From the NCBI GenBank assembly GCA_007115705.1, contig QXEO01001123.1, forward strand, positions 992,001-1,056,000: a stretch of 64,000 bases of DNA, given 5' to 3'. This DNA is from Dactylis glomerata. Taxonomy: Eukaryota > Streptophyta > Magnoliopsida > Poales > Poaceae. The translations under genes and the position numbers were made by a program. Under the pieces are notes generated by a model. That model was not told where the DNA came from and ran no database searches. It saw nothing but the letters and a program-made list of their open reading frames with translations. Shown here piece after piece: positions 1-12,338 of this stretch (the first letter of the stretch is position 1; each line of letters begins with the position of its first letter).

Positions 1-2240
1 GGTACAAGCGTCAAATCTTGGGGATGCCCCCGAGGGACCCCTTCTTCATCGGCAAAAATCAGGTCACCTTTTAACACACTATATTTTATTGCTTCATGCA
101 TTATGCGTTTTTCTTGGAGCATTAGTTGTTTTTAGTTTTCAGTTTTATTTAGTTTTTGTTGCTGCAATAAATGGTTGGACCCTAACAAATTCCTTTTGGA
201 GAAGTTGCCTTGCTTTTCATTTGCCAAGAACACTCCGTTTTTCACTCTTATCATTTTAACGAGTGTTCTTCTTTTTCTAGAACTGCGTTTAGCTTTTGTT
301 TTTCGCCTTGATTTGTGTTCAGATCTTGTTATATCTTTTTATTAAGGTGTATTTTGACCTCTGGTCCATGTTGGTTTTCATCAAAAGAGTTGTTTCAAAA
401 AAGTTCGAATGGTGTTGGAAAAGAGAAAAAACTTTATGCAAAAAAGTGGTATAAGAAGGAGCTTGTGTAGACTGCGGCCTAGGCTTTTGCATGTCGTGCT
501 TGATGTCTTTTTGATAGTATGCTTAGCGGTTTTGCTGTAGCATGACTTGTCTCAAATGACTGAGATTGCTTAATGAGCCTTTGAAAAAATAATGCCTTGT
601 TTTAATTATTTGGAAGCATTATTTTGGTTTTCTCCTTTGATGCTTTATTTGGGTTGACTTGGTGCATGCTCACACATGTTAGACTCATACCAAGTCGCCA
701 TAAGCCTCTATGATCATTTATTTTTTGACTTTTGATGCCATCTTATGCTTCTTTTAATGTTGCTTTGTCGCTATGCATGATTATGGCCGTTATTGCTCTC
801 TTAGTTGGTCGCTCCCAGTCTTTTGCTAGCCCTCGTTTTGTACTGAGTATGAGCTTTACTCGTGCATCCAACTCCTAAAAACCAAGTTGTTCCAATATGT
901 CCACCATACATGCCTATTAGCAATTTGCTATTCCAAAGTACATTTGACTTGCTTTTATCTATCCTTCAAATTAAACTCTTTTTGGTGTTATGCGAAAATT
1001 GGTCAGTAAAGCTCTCACGAACCTGATGGCGGACTTTACTTTTCTCGTTCTTAAAAATTTGACATTGTGTCTCTCTTATGTTGAGTTGTTATGCTTGCAA
1101 GTTTTATGTTAGAAATTATCCCAGCCATGCCGTCATGGGGCAAGCTTTCAACATTGCACTATCTTTCATTTGAGTTGATATCGTGATCTTTTGTTTATGG
1201 ATACTCGCGATGTGAAATGAATTGGGAATCTTGTGGGATCATGGAGTTTGTATATGTGTTAGAGAAATGCCTGGGCCGCTAATCTAAGCCATGCATAATT
1301 CATGGTGGAAATTTATAGCATGCCCATAGTGAACATTCGACGACGCATCTCACAATAAAAAGCTATACCAATGGTAAATAAAAGAGATGCCGAGGTGTTC
1401 ATTGTCTGTTTATCCTGTCATTTTGATGTGGGCTTGTTCCATGTCATCGGGCACAGAGGTACCCCGTTGGTGGTTCTCGATGATACGTGTATACTTACAA
1501 TGACAAGAGCTTGCTTGGGACTCTAAGTAAAGTAGCATGGGTTTGGGTATTCGTACTTCATGGGAGCTCATTAACTTTATGATTTGTCAAGCATATGCAT
1601 CATAAGTGTATTCGCATTAACTTTAACCATTCAATATGCTTATGATGGGGGCAATGAGAGCTCAAAGCTAGTAAGTACCATAATTTTTGAACGTTTATAA
1701 AACTTGCAATCACTGCTTCCCTCTGCGAAGGGTCTTTCTTTTACTTTTTGTGTTGAGTCTCCACCTTCTACCTTTATGCACCATCTAAGAGAGCATAGTT
1801 GTCATTCTGAGTATAATGTGCATTGTCCCAAAGTTTTCATTGATTGATTTATGATGTTGGTTTCACTTGTTCTTAAATTATTTGTATCTAGTCGCCCTCT
1901 TAAACTTGAAGGTGTCCTATGCATTTATGTTTTGCTCTCTCATGAAGGACAAGCTGAAAACCATTTGTATGTTTTTCCATATGATTTGAACACACGTTTG
2001 ACTTTCATTGTTTCATTTTCATGATCTTTCATTTGTGTTCTTTTTCATGTTATAACATGGTTGCTAAGTTTCTTCTATCAAGATTATGTCTTTCATGCCC
2101 ATGTTTTAAGTTCTTTTGATCCCAGCGCACAACGCTTACATAGATGATCAAGATTGTGTAGGTGCATGTCACCTCAAAAATTATTTCTTTTTTTATCACT
2201 TACCTACTCGAGGACGAGCAGGAGTTAAGCTTGGGGATGC
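1..2240 (+). mobile_element. Athila-like element A, 3' internal non-coding region
   Basis: This is the 3' part of a Ty3/gypsy element whose 5' part lies left of the window. It is collinear with 8516-10758 of element D, and with 36930-35486 plus 25084-24622 of element B on the other strand, so A, B and D belong to one family. It holds no credible reading frame. It ends in a purine-rich stretch with AAGCTTGGGGATGC directly before an LTR that starts TGATACGTC, as expected of a polypurine tract. The AAGCTTGGGGATG motif or a near copy also occurs near position 17. Assignment to the Athila lineage rests on the tRNA-Asp primer site of the related elements. Confidence 0.85.
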
Positions 2241-3906
2241 TGATACGTCTCTAACGTATCTATAATTTTTTATGCTTCATGCTTGTTTTTACACCATTTG
2301 CTTAATGTTTCGTTACACTTTGTGACGTTTTTATGCATTTTCCGGAACTAACCTATTAACGAGATGCCACAGTGCCAATTCCCTATTTTCTGCTATTTTG
2401 TGTTTCAGAAAAGTTACACAGGAAATATTCTCAGAATTGGACGAAACAAAAGCCAAATATCCAAAAATTCACCGAAGCTTCTAAAGAACCGAAGAGGATA
2501 CAGAGTGGGGCCACGAGGGGCCCACACAACAGGGCGGCATGGCCTAGGGATAGGCCGTGCCCCCTATGTGTGTGGCCACCTCGGTCTACTTCTGATCATT
2601 CCCCTTCGCCTATAAAACCCCCCGACGGGAAAAACCTAAACACCCGATCACTTTTCCAGAAACATATCGCGATCCACCGCCGTCGTCGACCCGAGATCGA
2701 GACGGTCCAGAAGCTCTTCCCGGCACCCTGCCGGAGAGGGGCATCGCCACCGAAGGTTTTATTCATCACCATGCTTGCCTCCGGCGTGATGAGTGAGTAG
2801 TCTACCTTGGACTATGGGTCCATAGCAGTAGCTAGTTGGTTGTCTTCTCCACCATGTGCTTCATGTTTAGATCTCGTGAGCTGCATTACATGATCGAGAT
2901 CACCGTTATGTAATTCTATATGTTGTGTTTGTTGGGATCCAATGAATATTGGTGTTATGATTGAGTTGATGTGCTGAATATTATCTTATGTTATCTCTAT
3001 GTTGTTTATGATCTTGCATGCTCTCTGTTGTTAGTAGCTATCTTGGCCGAGTAGATACTAGTGACTCCAAGAGGGGGTATTTATGCTCGATAGTTGGGTT
3101 CATGCCTCTATTTAATCTGGGGGAGTGACAGAAACTTCTAAGGTTGTAGATGTGATGTTGCCACTAGGGAGAAAACAACATTCATATGCTCAAGGGCATA
3201 TGCTTTGTTTACATTACACACTTTGCTTAATGCAGTTATTTGTTGTTCGCAACTTAATACTTGTGGAGTTCTCGGATTGATTCGCCACAAGTGGATTATT
3301 AGTCATAGATGCAGTTGGATGGCGGTCTATGTATTTTGTTGTAATGCCCAGAGTAAATCTCATAGTGATCCTCTCGACATATCACGTTATCTTTATTCTA
3401 TCAATTGCCCAACTGTAATTTGTTTACCCAGCATGTGTTATTTTATTTTATTTTATGGAGAGACACCACTAGTGAACTATGGACCCCGGTCCTATTTCCA
3501 TTATATTGCTATCACCTGTTTACTTTACTCGCATACTACTATCACTTTCCACTAGATACGCTCATACCCTTTGTTTCAAGCAAACCGGTGCGATTGACAA
3601 CCTCGTCGTAAGTTGGGAACAAAGTATTTGGTTGTGTTGTGTGCAGGTTCCACGTTGCTACTAGTTGAAGATGCGCTAACAAGTAATCGTTAACGGCGTC
3701 CTTGTTGGAGTGTCACTAGGCTAGCAAGCATCACCTTCTTGAGTTTGGCTTTTTCCTACTGGTTCGATACTTGGTTTCTTACCGAGGGAAAAACTTGCTG
3801 CTATATTCATCATACCTTCCTCTTGAGGTTTCCCAACTGGCCGGTCATTTACTTCATCAACTACACGCCAACAAGTTCTTTGGCACCATTCATTACCGCG
3901 CCATCT
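2241..3906 (+). repeat. 3' LTR of element A
   Basis: About 1.67 kb. It starts TGATACGTC after the polypurine tract and runs parallel to the LTRs at 4159, 5334 and 10759, including a CCTATAAAA TATA region near 2610. The end is degenerate: relatives end CCATCA, and here CCATCT is seen at 3901-3906. The first bases form a 7-bp inverted repeat (GATACGT / ACGTATC). Short frames inside it are not genes. Confidence 0.8.
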
Positions 3907-4158
3907 ATAGCAATCATCTACCATGGACTATGGGTCCATAGCAGTAGCTAGATGGTTGTCTTCTCCACCATGTGCTTCATGTTTAGATCTTATGAGCTGC
4001 CCTATATAATCAAGATCATCTTTATGTAATCATACATGTTGTGTTTGTTGGGATCCGATGAGTATTGGTACTATGTTAAGTTAATGTGCTGAATTATATA
4101 TCTTATGCTATCTCTATGTTGTTTATGATCTTGCATGCTTTCCGTTGCTAGTAGCTAT
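3907..4158 (+). repeat. 5'-truncated Athila-like LTR, left fragment
   Basis: After about 10 bases of filler, similarity to the middle of the LTR family begins near 3917, in the region that follows the TATA box and leader in the full copies. It runs to 4158, where a solo LTR interrupts it, and resumes at 21999. The last five bases, GCTAT at 4154-4158, are the target duplication of that insertion. No LTR start or internal region lies between this piece and LTR A, so it looks like the product of a deletion between two LTRs. Confidence 0.75.
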
Positions 4159-5333
4159 TGATACGTCTCAAACGTATCTATAATTTTTGATGCTCCATGC
4201 TTATTCTTACACCATTTGCTTAGTGTTTTGTTACACTTCGTGGCGTTTTTATGCATTTTCCGGAACTAACCTATTAACAAGATGCCACAGTGCCAGTTTC
4301 CTGTTTTCTGCTGTTTTTGTGTTTCAGAAAAGTTGCACACGAAATATTTTCGGAATTAGACGAAACAAAAGCCGAACCTCCTATTTTTACCGAAGCTTCG
4401 TGAAGACCGAAGATGAGACGGAGGGGGTCCGCGCCCACCCATGGTGAGGCCGCCTGGCCCACCTCCTGACGACGCCCCTTCGCCTATAAAGTCCCCTCGA
4501 TGGGAAAAACCTAAGGGACGGATCGCTTTTCCTAGAAACATACTGTAAGCCGCCGCCGTCATCGAATCGAGATCGGGAGGATCCAGGAGCTCTTCCCGGC
4601 ACCCTGCCGGAGAGGGGAATCCCTGCCGGAGACCTTCTACACCACCATGGTCGCCTCCGGAGTGATGTGTGAGTAGTCTACCTTGGACTATGAGTCCATA
4701 GCAGTAGCTAGATGGTTGTCTTCTCCACCATGTACTTCATGTTTAGATCTTGTGAGCTGCCCTAGATGATCAAGATCATCTTTATGTAATCATACATGTT
4801 GTGTTTGTTGGGATCTGATGAGTATTGGTACTATGTCAAGTTGATGTGCTGAATTATATCTTATGTTATCTCTATGTTGTTTATGTTCTTGTATGCTTTC
4901 CGTTGCTAGTAGCTATCTTGGCCGAGTAGATGCTAGTAACTCCAAGAGAGTGTATTTATGCTCGATAGTCGGGTTCGTGCCTCTATTTAATCTGGGGGAG
5001 TGACAGATACCTCTAAGGTTGTAGATGTGATGTTGCCACTAGGGAGAAAATAACATACTTGTGTCTAAGAACATTTGCTTTGTTTACATTATGCACTTTG
5101 CTTAATTCGATTATCTGTTCTTCACAACTTAATACTCAAGGGGTCTTCGGACGATATCCCCGCGAGTGGATTGTTAGTCATAGATGCAGTTGGATTACAG
5201 TCTATGTATTATGTCGTAATGCCCATAGTAAGCCTCATAGTGATCCTCGTGATGTATGTATGTTATCTTTACTCTATCAATTGCCCAACTGTAATCTGTT
5301 TACCCAGCATGCCTTATTTATCTTATGGAGAGA
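4159..5333 (+). repeat. Solo LTR S1, left part
   Basis: It begins TGATACGTC after GCTAT. Interrupted at 5333 by element D, it resumes at 21570 and ends CCATCA at 21993, followed again by GCTAT. The two parts add up to about 1,599 bp, one LTR length, with no internal region, so it is a solo LTR left by LTR-LTR recombination. AGAGA at 5329-5333 is the target duplication of D. A TATA-like stretch lies near 4483. Confidence 0.88.
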
Positions 5334-7071
5334 TGATACGTCTCCAACGTATCTATAATTTTTGATGCTCCATGCTTGTTTATACACCATTTGCCTACTG
5401 TTTCGTTACACTTCGTGGCACTTTTATGCATTTTCCGGAACTAACCTATTAACAAGTTGCCACAGTGCCAGTTCCCTGTTTTCTGCAGTTTTTGTGTTTC
5501 AGAAGTGATACACGGGAAATATTCTCGGAATTGGACGAAACAAGTTCCTGAAGTCTTATTTTCCCCGGAAGCTTCCAGAGATCCGAAGAGGAGACGGAGT
5601 GGGGCCACGAGGTGGCCACACACCAGGGCGGCGCGGCCTAGGCCCTGGCCGCGCCCCCTATGTGTGACAGCCCCTCGGGCCACTTCTGATGATGCCCCTT
5701 CGCCTATAAAGACCCCCCGACGAGAAAAACCTAAGTACCCGATCAATTTTCCAGAACACATCATGATCCGCCACCGCCGTCGACCTGAAGATCGGGAGGG
5801 TCCAGAAGCTCTTCCCGGCACCTTGCCGGAGAGGGGAATCGCCACCGGAGGTCTTCTTCATCGCCATGCTTGCCTCCGAAGCGATGAGTGAGTAGTCTAC
5901 CTTGGACTATGGGTCCATAGCAGTAGCTAGATGGTTGTCTCCTCCACCATGTGCTTCATGTTTAGATCTCATGAGCTGCCCTACATGATTGAGATCACCG
6001 TTATGTAATTCTACATGTTTGGTTTGTTGGGATCCGATGAATATTGGTGTTATGATTGAGTTGCTATACTGAAATTTATCTTATGTTATCTCTATGTTGT
6101 TTATGATCTTGCATGCTCTCCGTTGTTAGTAGCTATCTTGGCCGAGTAGTTGCTAGTGACTCCAAGAGGGGGTATTTATGCTCGATAGTGGGTTCATGCC
6201 TCTATTTAATCTGGAGGAATGATAGAAACCTCTAAGGTTGTAGATGTGTTGTTGCTACTAGGGAGAAAACAACATTCATATGCTCGAGGGCATATGATTT
6301 GTTTACATTACACACTTTGCTTAAAGCAATTATCTGTTGTTCGCAACTTAATACTTGTGGAGTTCTCGGATTGATTCGCCACAAGTGGATTATTAGTCAT
6401 AGATGCAGTTGGATGGCGGTCTATGTATTTTGTTGTAATGCCCAGAGTAAATCGCATAGTGATCTTCTTGATATATCATGTTTATCTTTATTCTATCAAT
6501 TGCCCAACTGTAATTTGTTTACCCAGCATGTGTTATTTATCTTATAGAGAGACACCACTAGTGAACTGTGGACCCTGGTCCTATTTCCATCATATTGTTA
6601 TCACCTGTTTACTTTACTCGCACTATTTACTTTACTCGCATATTATTATCACTTTCCACTCGATACGCTCATACCCTTTGTTTCAAGCAAACCGGTGAGA
6701 TTGACAACCTCATCGCAAGTTGGGAACAAAGTATTTGGTTGTGTTGTGTGCAGGTTCTGCGTTGCAGCTAGCAAGCAAAGCTTGGACGAGGCACCCTATA
6801 AATTGTCTGAAGCTGTCGCAAGCTAGCAAGCATCACCTTCAGTCGTATTGTCTGCTCTTCTCCTGATCGATATACCTTGGTTCTTAACTGAGGGAAAATT
6901 TGCTGCTATATTCATCAAAACCTTCTCTTGGGGTTTTCCAACTGGCCAGTCATTTAATTTCATACACCATCGACTCGGCCCCATCAAGTTTTCTGGCGCC
7001 GTTGCCGGGGATGAAACTCCTACATCAACTATATTTTCCCCCGTCAACTTGGCACCATAAAACAGCAAGCA
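5334..7071 (+). repeat. 5' LTR of element D
   Basis: 1,738 bp, TGATACG to AAGCA. A CCTATAAAG TATA region lies near 5703. The end is fixed by the primer site eight bases further on and by the 3' LTR, which ends with the same sequence directly before the AGAGA duplication. The LTR is longer than its relatives because its last about 80 bp contain an old LTR end (CCATCA) plus a primer-site sequence at 6994-7011. Confidence 0.9.
6994..7011 (+). other. Primer-binding-site sequence embedded inside the LTR of D
   Basis: TGGCGCCGTTGCCGGGGA is complementary to the 3' end of plant tRNA-Asp, as used by Athila elements. It follows CCCCATCA, the normal LTR end of the family, but here lies 60 bp upstream of the LTR border. 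The 3' LTR carries the same sequence at 21487-21504. The LTR boundary has therefore moved outward over an old primer site. Confidence 0.85.
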
Positions 7072-7078
7072 AGTTTTC

Positions 7079-7096
7079 TGGCGCCGTTGCCGAGGA
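7079..7096 (+). other. Primer binding site of element D (tRNA-Asp type)
   Basis: TGGCGCCGTTGCCGAGGA lies seven bases after the LTR end. It differs at one base from the embedded upstream copy and from the site of element C. It primes minus-strand DNA synthesis in this type of element. Confidence 0.88.
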
Positions 7097-7255
7097 AGAA
7101 GTGGAAGACCTCTGCAAGGGGAGTTTTTCGCACACACATCCTTTACTTTGTTTTATTGTTTTGCTTTACTTTATTTTTACTTGCATTGTTTATTATCGAA
7201 AACCCAAAAAAATTAGAATCCTTGGTAGTTGTTATTCCTTTACTTTTAGTTCATC

Positions 7256-7792
7256 ATGCTGTTCCCTAAGTACGTTTTGGAGGACCTCTCAGTAGGTAGT
7301 GGTTCGATTATTGGAAAAAGTAACATTGAGGAGTTCTTTAATCACATTAGTATGCATAAGGAAGTTGAGGAAAAGTCTTTGGTTGAGATAGCTCCTAGTA
7401 TTGAAGTTGCTCCTGCTTATTTAATTCACATGTTAGAAACTAGATTTGCTAGCCTTAATCCTTTTATGCAATACATGTTCCTTAAGCTTCATGAAATTGA
7501 AGATCCTGAAAAGAAAGCTTTTATTTTGGAAGCTTTGCGCCTAGAATTTAAAGATGTCGTTATTGAAGCTTGAAAAGTTCTTAAACGTTTTAATAAACTC
7601 GGTTCACCTATAAAGGTTATTAGTACAAACGATGAAGGAGCCGAAATACCTATACCTAGCAAGCTCTTGGGATTGTGTGAAGCTTTCGAAAATAATTTTG
7701 ACTGGATCTGTCCCCAAAATCTTTTTAGTGATTTGAGTGAACCAAAGCGTGATCACAAAGGATCTTATAAAACTTATGTGGATGAAATATAA
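7256..7792 (+). pseudogene. Short element-specific frame in D with an internal stop
   Basis: An ATG-started frame of 105 codons ends at TGA 7571-7573. The same frame then stays open for another 72 codons to TAA at 7790-7792, so this reads as one frame of about 178 codons with a single nonsense change. The first part is acidic and helical in character (EEFFNHISMHKEVEEK; LEALRLEFKDVVIEA). I recognise no gag, protease or other domain in it. It sits where gag begins in autonomous relatives and may be a diverged gag remnant or a family-specific protein; function unknown. Confidence 0.55.
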
Positions 7793-10758
7793 TGCCTTAT
7801 TGACAAGACCTCTGCAGTTGATCTTAATGCTCCTTTTGATGTTACTTCATTCGCAATTTTCTGCGCCTAGCTCAAAGGCGTTAAAGAAAAGCACTCTTGG
7901 GAGATAACCCAATGTTTTCATTCAGTACTTTTTCTTTTATTTGAGTCTTGGAAGTCATTACTACTGTAATGACCGCTCCTTATCCTTTTTATTTTATTGT
8001 TGTGCCAAGAGAAGCCTCTAATTCGAGTGAGGTAAAGATTTGGGGATGTTGCTATCCTGAAACTATTTTCGGTGCTGCACCGTAAAAATTCGTATAAATT
8101 TTCTGTATATCTTTTGGACCTGAAATTTCTTGTGCATATGCCCCAGGTTATATCCAAACTTTCATTAGTGGAACACTTTTTTATTTGAGCAACATAAAAC
8201 CCCTAAAAAATTCGACCTTTGTCAGCTGTTCTGTTTTGACAGATTTCTTTTTGAGTTCTTTTGATCATGGAACTTTTGGGGAAGTTGCTACAGTAGTATA
8301 TACTTAAATATGTGGTGGTTTTGGGTTGAAACCTGAAGAAAAAAGAGGTTGATTATATGTTATGCTTACACTAATGTTGCTAATAGATTTGTGTTTAGTT
8401 TTGTATGAAGGAAGTTTTCAAGTGTAGGGATTGGAGAATGATGAGATGAGTTGAAGAATGGATAAAAGCTCAAGCTTGGGGATGCCCATGCATCACCCCA
8501 AGAAATATCCAAGAAGTACAAGCGTCAAAGCTTGGGGATGCCCCCGAGGCACCCCTTCTTCATCGGCAAAAATCAGGTCACCTTTCAAGACACTATATTT
8601 TTATTGCTTCATGCACTATGTGTTTTTCTTGGAGTGTCAGTTGTTTTAGTTTTCTTAGTTAATTAGTTTAGTTTTGTTTGCTGTAATAAATGGTTGGACC
8701 CCAACAAATTTCTTTTGGAGAAGTTGCCTTGCTTTTCATTTGCCAAGAACGCTCTAGTTTTCACTCTTATCAAAAACCGAGTGTTCTTCTTTTTCTGCTA
8801 CTGCTTTTGGTTTTCGTTTTCGCCTTGATTTGCGTTCAGATCTTGTCATATCTTTTCATCAAGGTGTATTTTTGCCTCTGATCTTTATTGGTTTTCATCA
8901 AAAGAGGTGTCTTAAAAAAATTTCAAATGGTGTTGGAAAAGAGAAAAAGCTTTATGCAAAAAAGTGGTACAAGAAGGAGGTTGTGTAGACTGCGGCTTAG
9001 GCTTTTTCATGTCATGCTTGATGTATTTTTGATAGTATGCTTAGTGGTTTTGCTGTAGCATGACTTGTCTCAAATAACTGAGATTGCTTAATGAGCCTTT
9101 GAAAAAATCATGCGTTGTTTTTATCGTTTGGAAGCATTATTTTGGTTTTCTCCTTGATGCTTTATTTGGGTTGACTTGGCGCATGCTCACACATGTTAGA
9201 CTCTTACAAAGTCGCCAATAGCCTCTATGATCATTTAGTTTTTGACTTTTGATGCCATCTTATGCTTCTTTTAATGTCGCTTTGTTGCTTTGTATGATTA
9301 TGGCCATTACTGCTCTCTTAGTTGGTCGCTCCCAGTCTTTTGCTAGCCCTCGCCTTGTACTGAGTATGAGCTCTACTCGTGCATCCAACTCCTAAAAACC
9401 AAAGTTTTCCAAAGTGTCCACCATACATACCTACTAGCAATTTGCTATTCCAAGTAAATTTGACTTGCTTTTATCTTCTCTTCAAATTAAACTCTTACCA
9501 GTGTTATGCGAAAATTGGTTAGTAAAGCTCTCACGAACCGGAAGACACACTTTATTTTTCCTTGTTCTTAAAATTTTGATATTGTGGTCTCTTATGTTGA
9601 GTTGTTATGCTTGCAAGTTGTAAGTTGGATTCTAGCCCATCCATGCTGTCCTGGGGCAAGCTTTCAACATTGCACTTCTTATTTGAGTTGATATCGTGAT
9701 CTTTTGTTTATGGATGCCCGCGGTGTGAAATGAATTGGGAATCTTGTGGGGATCATGGAGTTTGTATATGTGTTAGGGAAACGCCTGGGCCGCCAATCTA
9801 AGACATGCATAATTCATGGTGGAAATTTGCAGCATACCCATGGTGGACATTCAACGACGCATCTCAAAATAAAAAGCTAAACAAAATGGCAAATAAAAGA
9901 GATGTCGAGGTGTTCATTGTCTGCTTGTCCTGTCATTTTGATGTGGGCTTGTTCCATGTCATCGGGCACGGAGGTACCCCGTTGGCGGTTCTCGATGATA
10001 CATATATACTTACAATGACAAGAGCCTTGCTTGGGACTCTAAGTAAAGTAACATGAGGTTTGGGTACTCGTATTCACGGGGCACGAGGTTTTCGACTTAT
10101 GATTTGTCAAGCATATGCATCATAATTGTTCTCGCATTAACTTTAACCATTCAAGATGCTTATGATGGGGGCAATGAGAGCTCAGAGCCAGTAAGTAACA
10201 TAATTTTTGAAGGTCTATAAAACTTGCAATCACTGCTTCCCTCTGCGAAGGGCCTTACTTTTACTTTTATGTTGAGTCACCACCTTCTATCTTTATGCAC
10301 CATTAAGAGAGCATAGTTGTCATTCTTAGTATAATGTGCATTGTCCCAAAGTTTTCATTGATTGATTCATATTGTTAGTTTCACTTGTTCTCAAATTATT
10401 TGTATCTAGTCACCCTCTTAAACTTGAAGGTGTCCTATGCATTTATGTTTTGCTCTCTATGAAGGACAAGCTGAAAACCATTTGTATGTTTTTCCTTATG
10501 ATTTGAACACACGTTTGACTTTCATTGTTTCATTTTCATGATCTTTTGTTTGTGTTCATTTGCATGTTATAACATGGTTGCTAAGTTCTTATTGTCAAGA
10601 TTATATCTTTCATGCCCATGTTTTAAGTTCTTATGATCCCAGCTCACAAATGCTTACATATATGATCAAGATTGTGTAGGTGCATGTCACCTCAAAAATT
10701 ATTCTTTTGTTATCACTTACCTACTCGAGGACGAGCAGGAGTTAAGCTTGGGGATGCT
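7793..10758 (+). mobile_element. Element D, non-coding 3' internal region with polypurine tract
   Basis: About 3 kb with no credible coding region. Variants of the polypurine-tract motif AAGCTTGGGGATG occur at about 8473 and 8529 as well as at the true tract ending at 10758. The stretch from about 8516 onward is collinear with 1-2240. Confidence 0.8.
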
Positions 10759-12003
10759 TGATACGTCTCCAACGTATCTATAATTTTTGATGCTCCATGC
10801 TTGTTTATACACCATTTGCCTACTGTTTCGTTACACTTTGTGGCACTTTTATGCATTTTCTGGAACTAACCTATTAACAAGTTGCCACAGTGCCAGTTCC
10901 CTGTTTTCTGCAGTTTTGTGTTTCAGAAGTGATACACAGGCAATATTCTCAGAATTGGATGAAACAAGTTCCTGAAGTCTTATTTTTCCCGGAAGCTTCC
11001 AGAGATCCGAAGAGCAGACGGAGTGGGGCCACGAGGTGGCCACACACCAGGGCGGTGCGGCCCTGGCCCTGGCCGCGCCCCCTATGTATGAGAGCCCCTC
11101 GGGCCACTTCTGATGATGCCCCTTCGCCTATAAAGACCCCCCAATGAGAAAAACCTAAGTACCCGATCAATTTTCCAGAACACATCGCGATCCGCCGCCG
11201 CCGTCGACCCGAAGATCGGGAGGGTCCAGAAGCTCTTCCCGGCACCCTGCCGGAGAGGGGAATCACCACCGGAGGTCTTCTTCATCGCCATGCTTGCCTC
11301 CGGAGCGATGAGTGAGTAGTCTACCTTGGACTATGGGTCCATAGCAGTAGCTAGATGGTTGTCTCCTCCACCATGTTCTTCATGTTTAGATCTCATGAGC
11401 TGCCCTACATGATTGAGATCACCGTTATGTAATTCTACATGTTTGGTTTGTTGGGATCCGATGAATATTGGTGTTATGATTGAGTTGCTATACTGAAATT
11501 TATCTTATGTTATCTCTATGTTGTTTATGATCTTGCATGCTCTCTGTTGTTAGTAGCTATCTTGGCCGAGTAGTTGCTAGTGACTCCAAGAGGGGGTATT
11601 TATGCTCGATAGTGGGTTCATGCCTCTATTTAATCTGGGGGAGTGACAGAAACCTCTAAGGTTGTAGATGTGTTGTTGCTACTAGGGAGAAAACAACATT
11701 CATATGCTCGAGGGCATATGCTTTGTTTACATTACACACTTTGCTTAAAGGAATTATCTGTTGTTCACAACTTAATACTTGTGGAGTTCTCGGATTGATT
11801 CGCCACAAGTGGATTATTAGTCATAGATGCAGTTGGATGGCGGTCTATGTATTTTGTTGTAATGCCCAGAGTAAATCGCATAGTGATCTTCTTGACATAT
11901 CACGTTTATCTTTATTCTATCAATTGCCCAACTGTAATTTGTTTACCCAGCATGTGTTATTTATCTTATGGAGAGACACCACTAGTGAACTGTGGACCCC
12001 GGT
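10759..12003 (+). repeat. 3' LTR of element D, left part
   Basis: First 1,245 bp of the 3' LTR, starting TGATACG directly after the polypurine tract. It is interrupted at 12003 by element E, whose target duplication CCGGT occupies 11999-12003, and continues at 21073. By eye it differs from the 5' LTR by scattered substitutions, clearly more than the two LTRs of E differ from each other. Confidence 0.9.
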
Positions 12004-12338
12004 TGACGAGGGTTAACTCGACAAATGTCCTAGATAAAGGACTTAGGATCGGGGAGATAGGGCGTCGGATGAACTCGAAGGTAAAGTTAGTCGAAACAGG
12101 TGTGTATCGAAAGTAAACTTGGGTGTTCAACCTGGCTTGCTTTCAATCTGCCCTACACCGTCCCCTCCTGGCCCCTATATATAGGTGGCCAGGTCTCGAG
12201 GATCGGGTAGGGTCCGATACAGATTACAAATATCGACATACGGTAATAACTCGTATTCGACTATCATTACAATTGGGCCTAGCACAACGGGCCTCAGGGG
12301 TACTCAACTAACGGGCTCTATTAACTATACCCTTGTCA
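12004..12338 (-). repeat. LTR of element E (3' LTR in element sense)
   Basis: 335 bp, TGACGAGG to CTTGTCA. It contains CTATATATAG at about 12174-12183, a palindromic TATA box that could work on either strand. Between this copy and the one at 20733 I see only two differences, both transitions (near 12070 and 12102). Confidence 0.93.
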
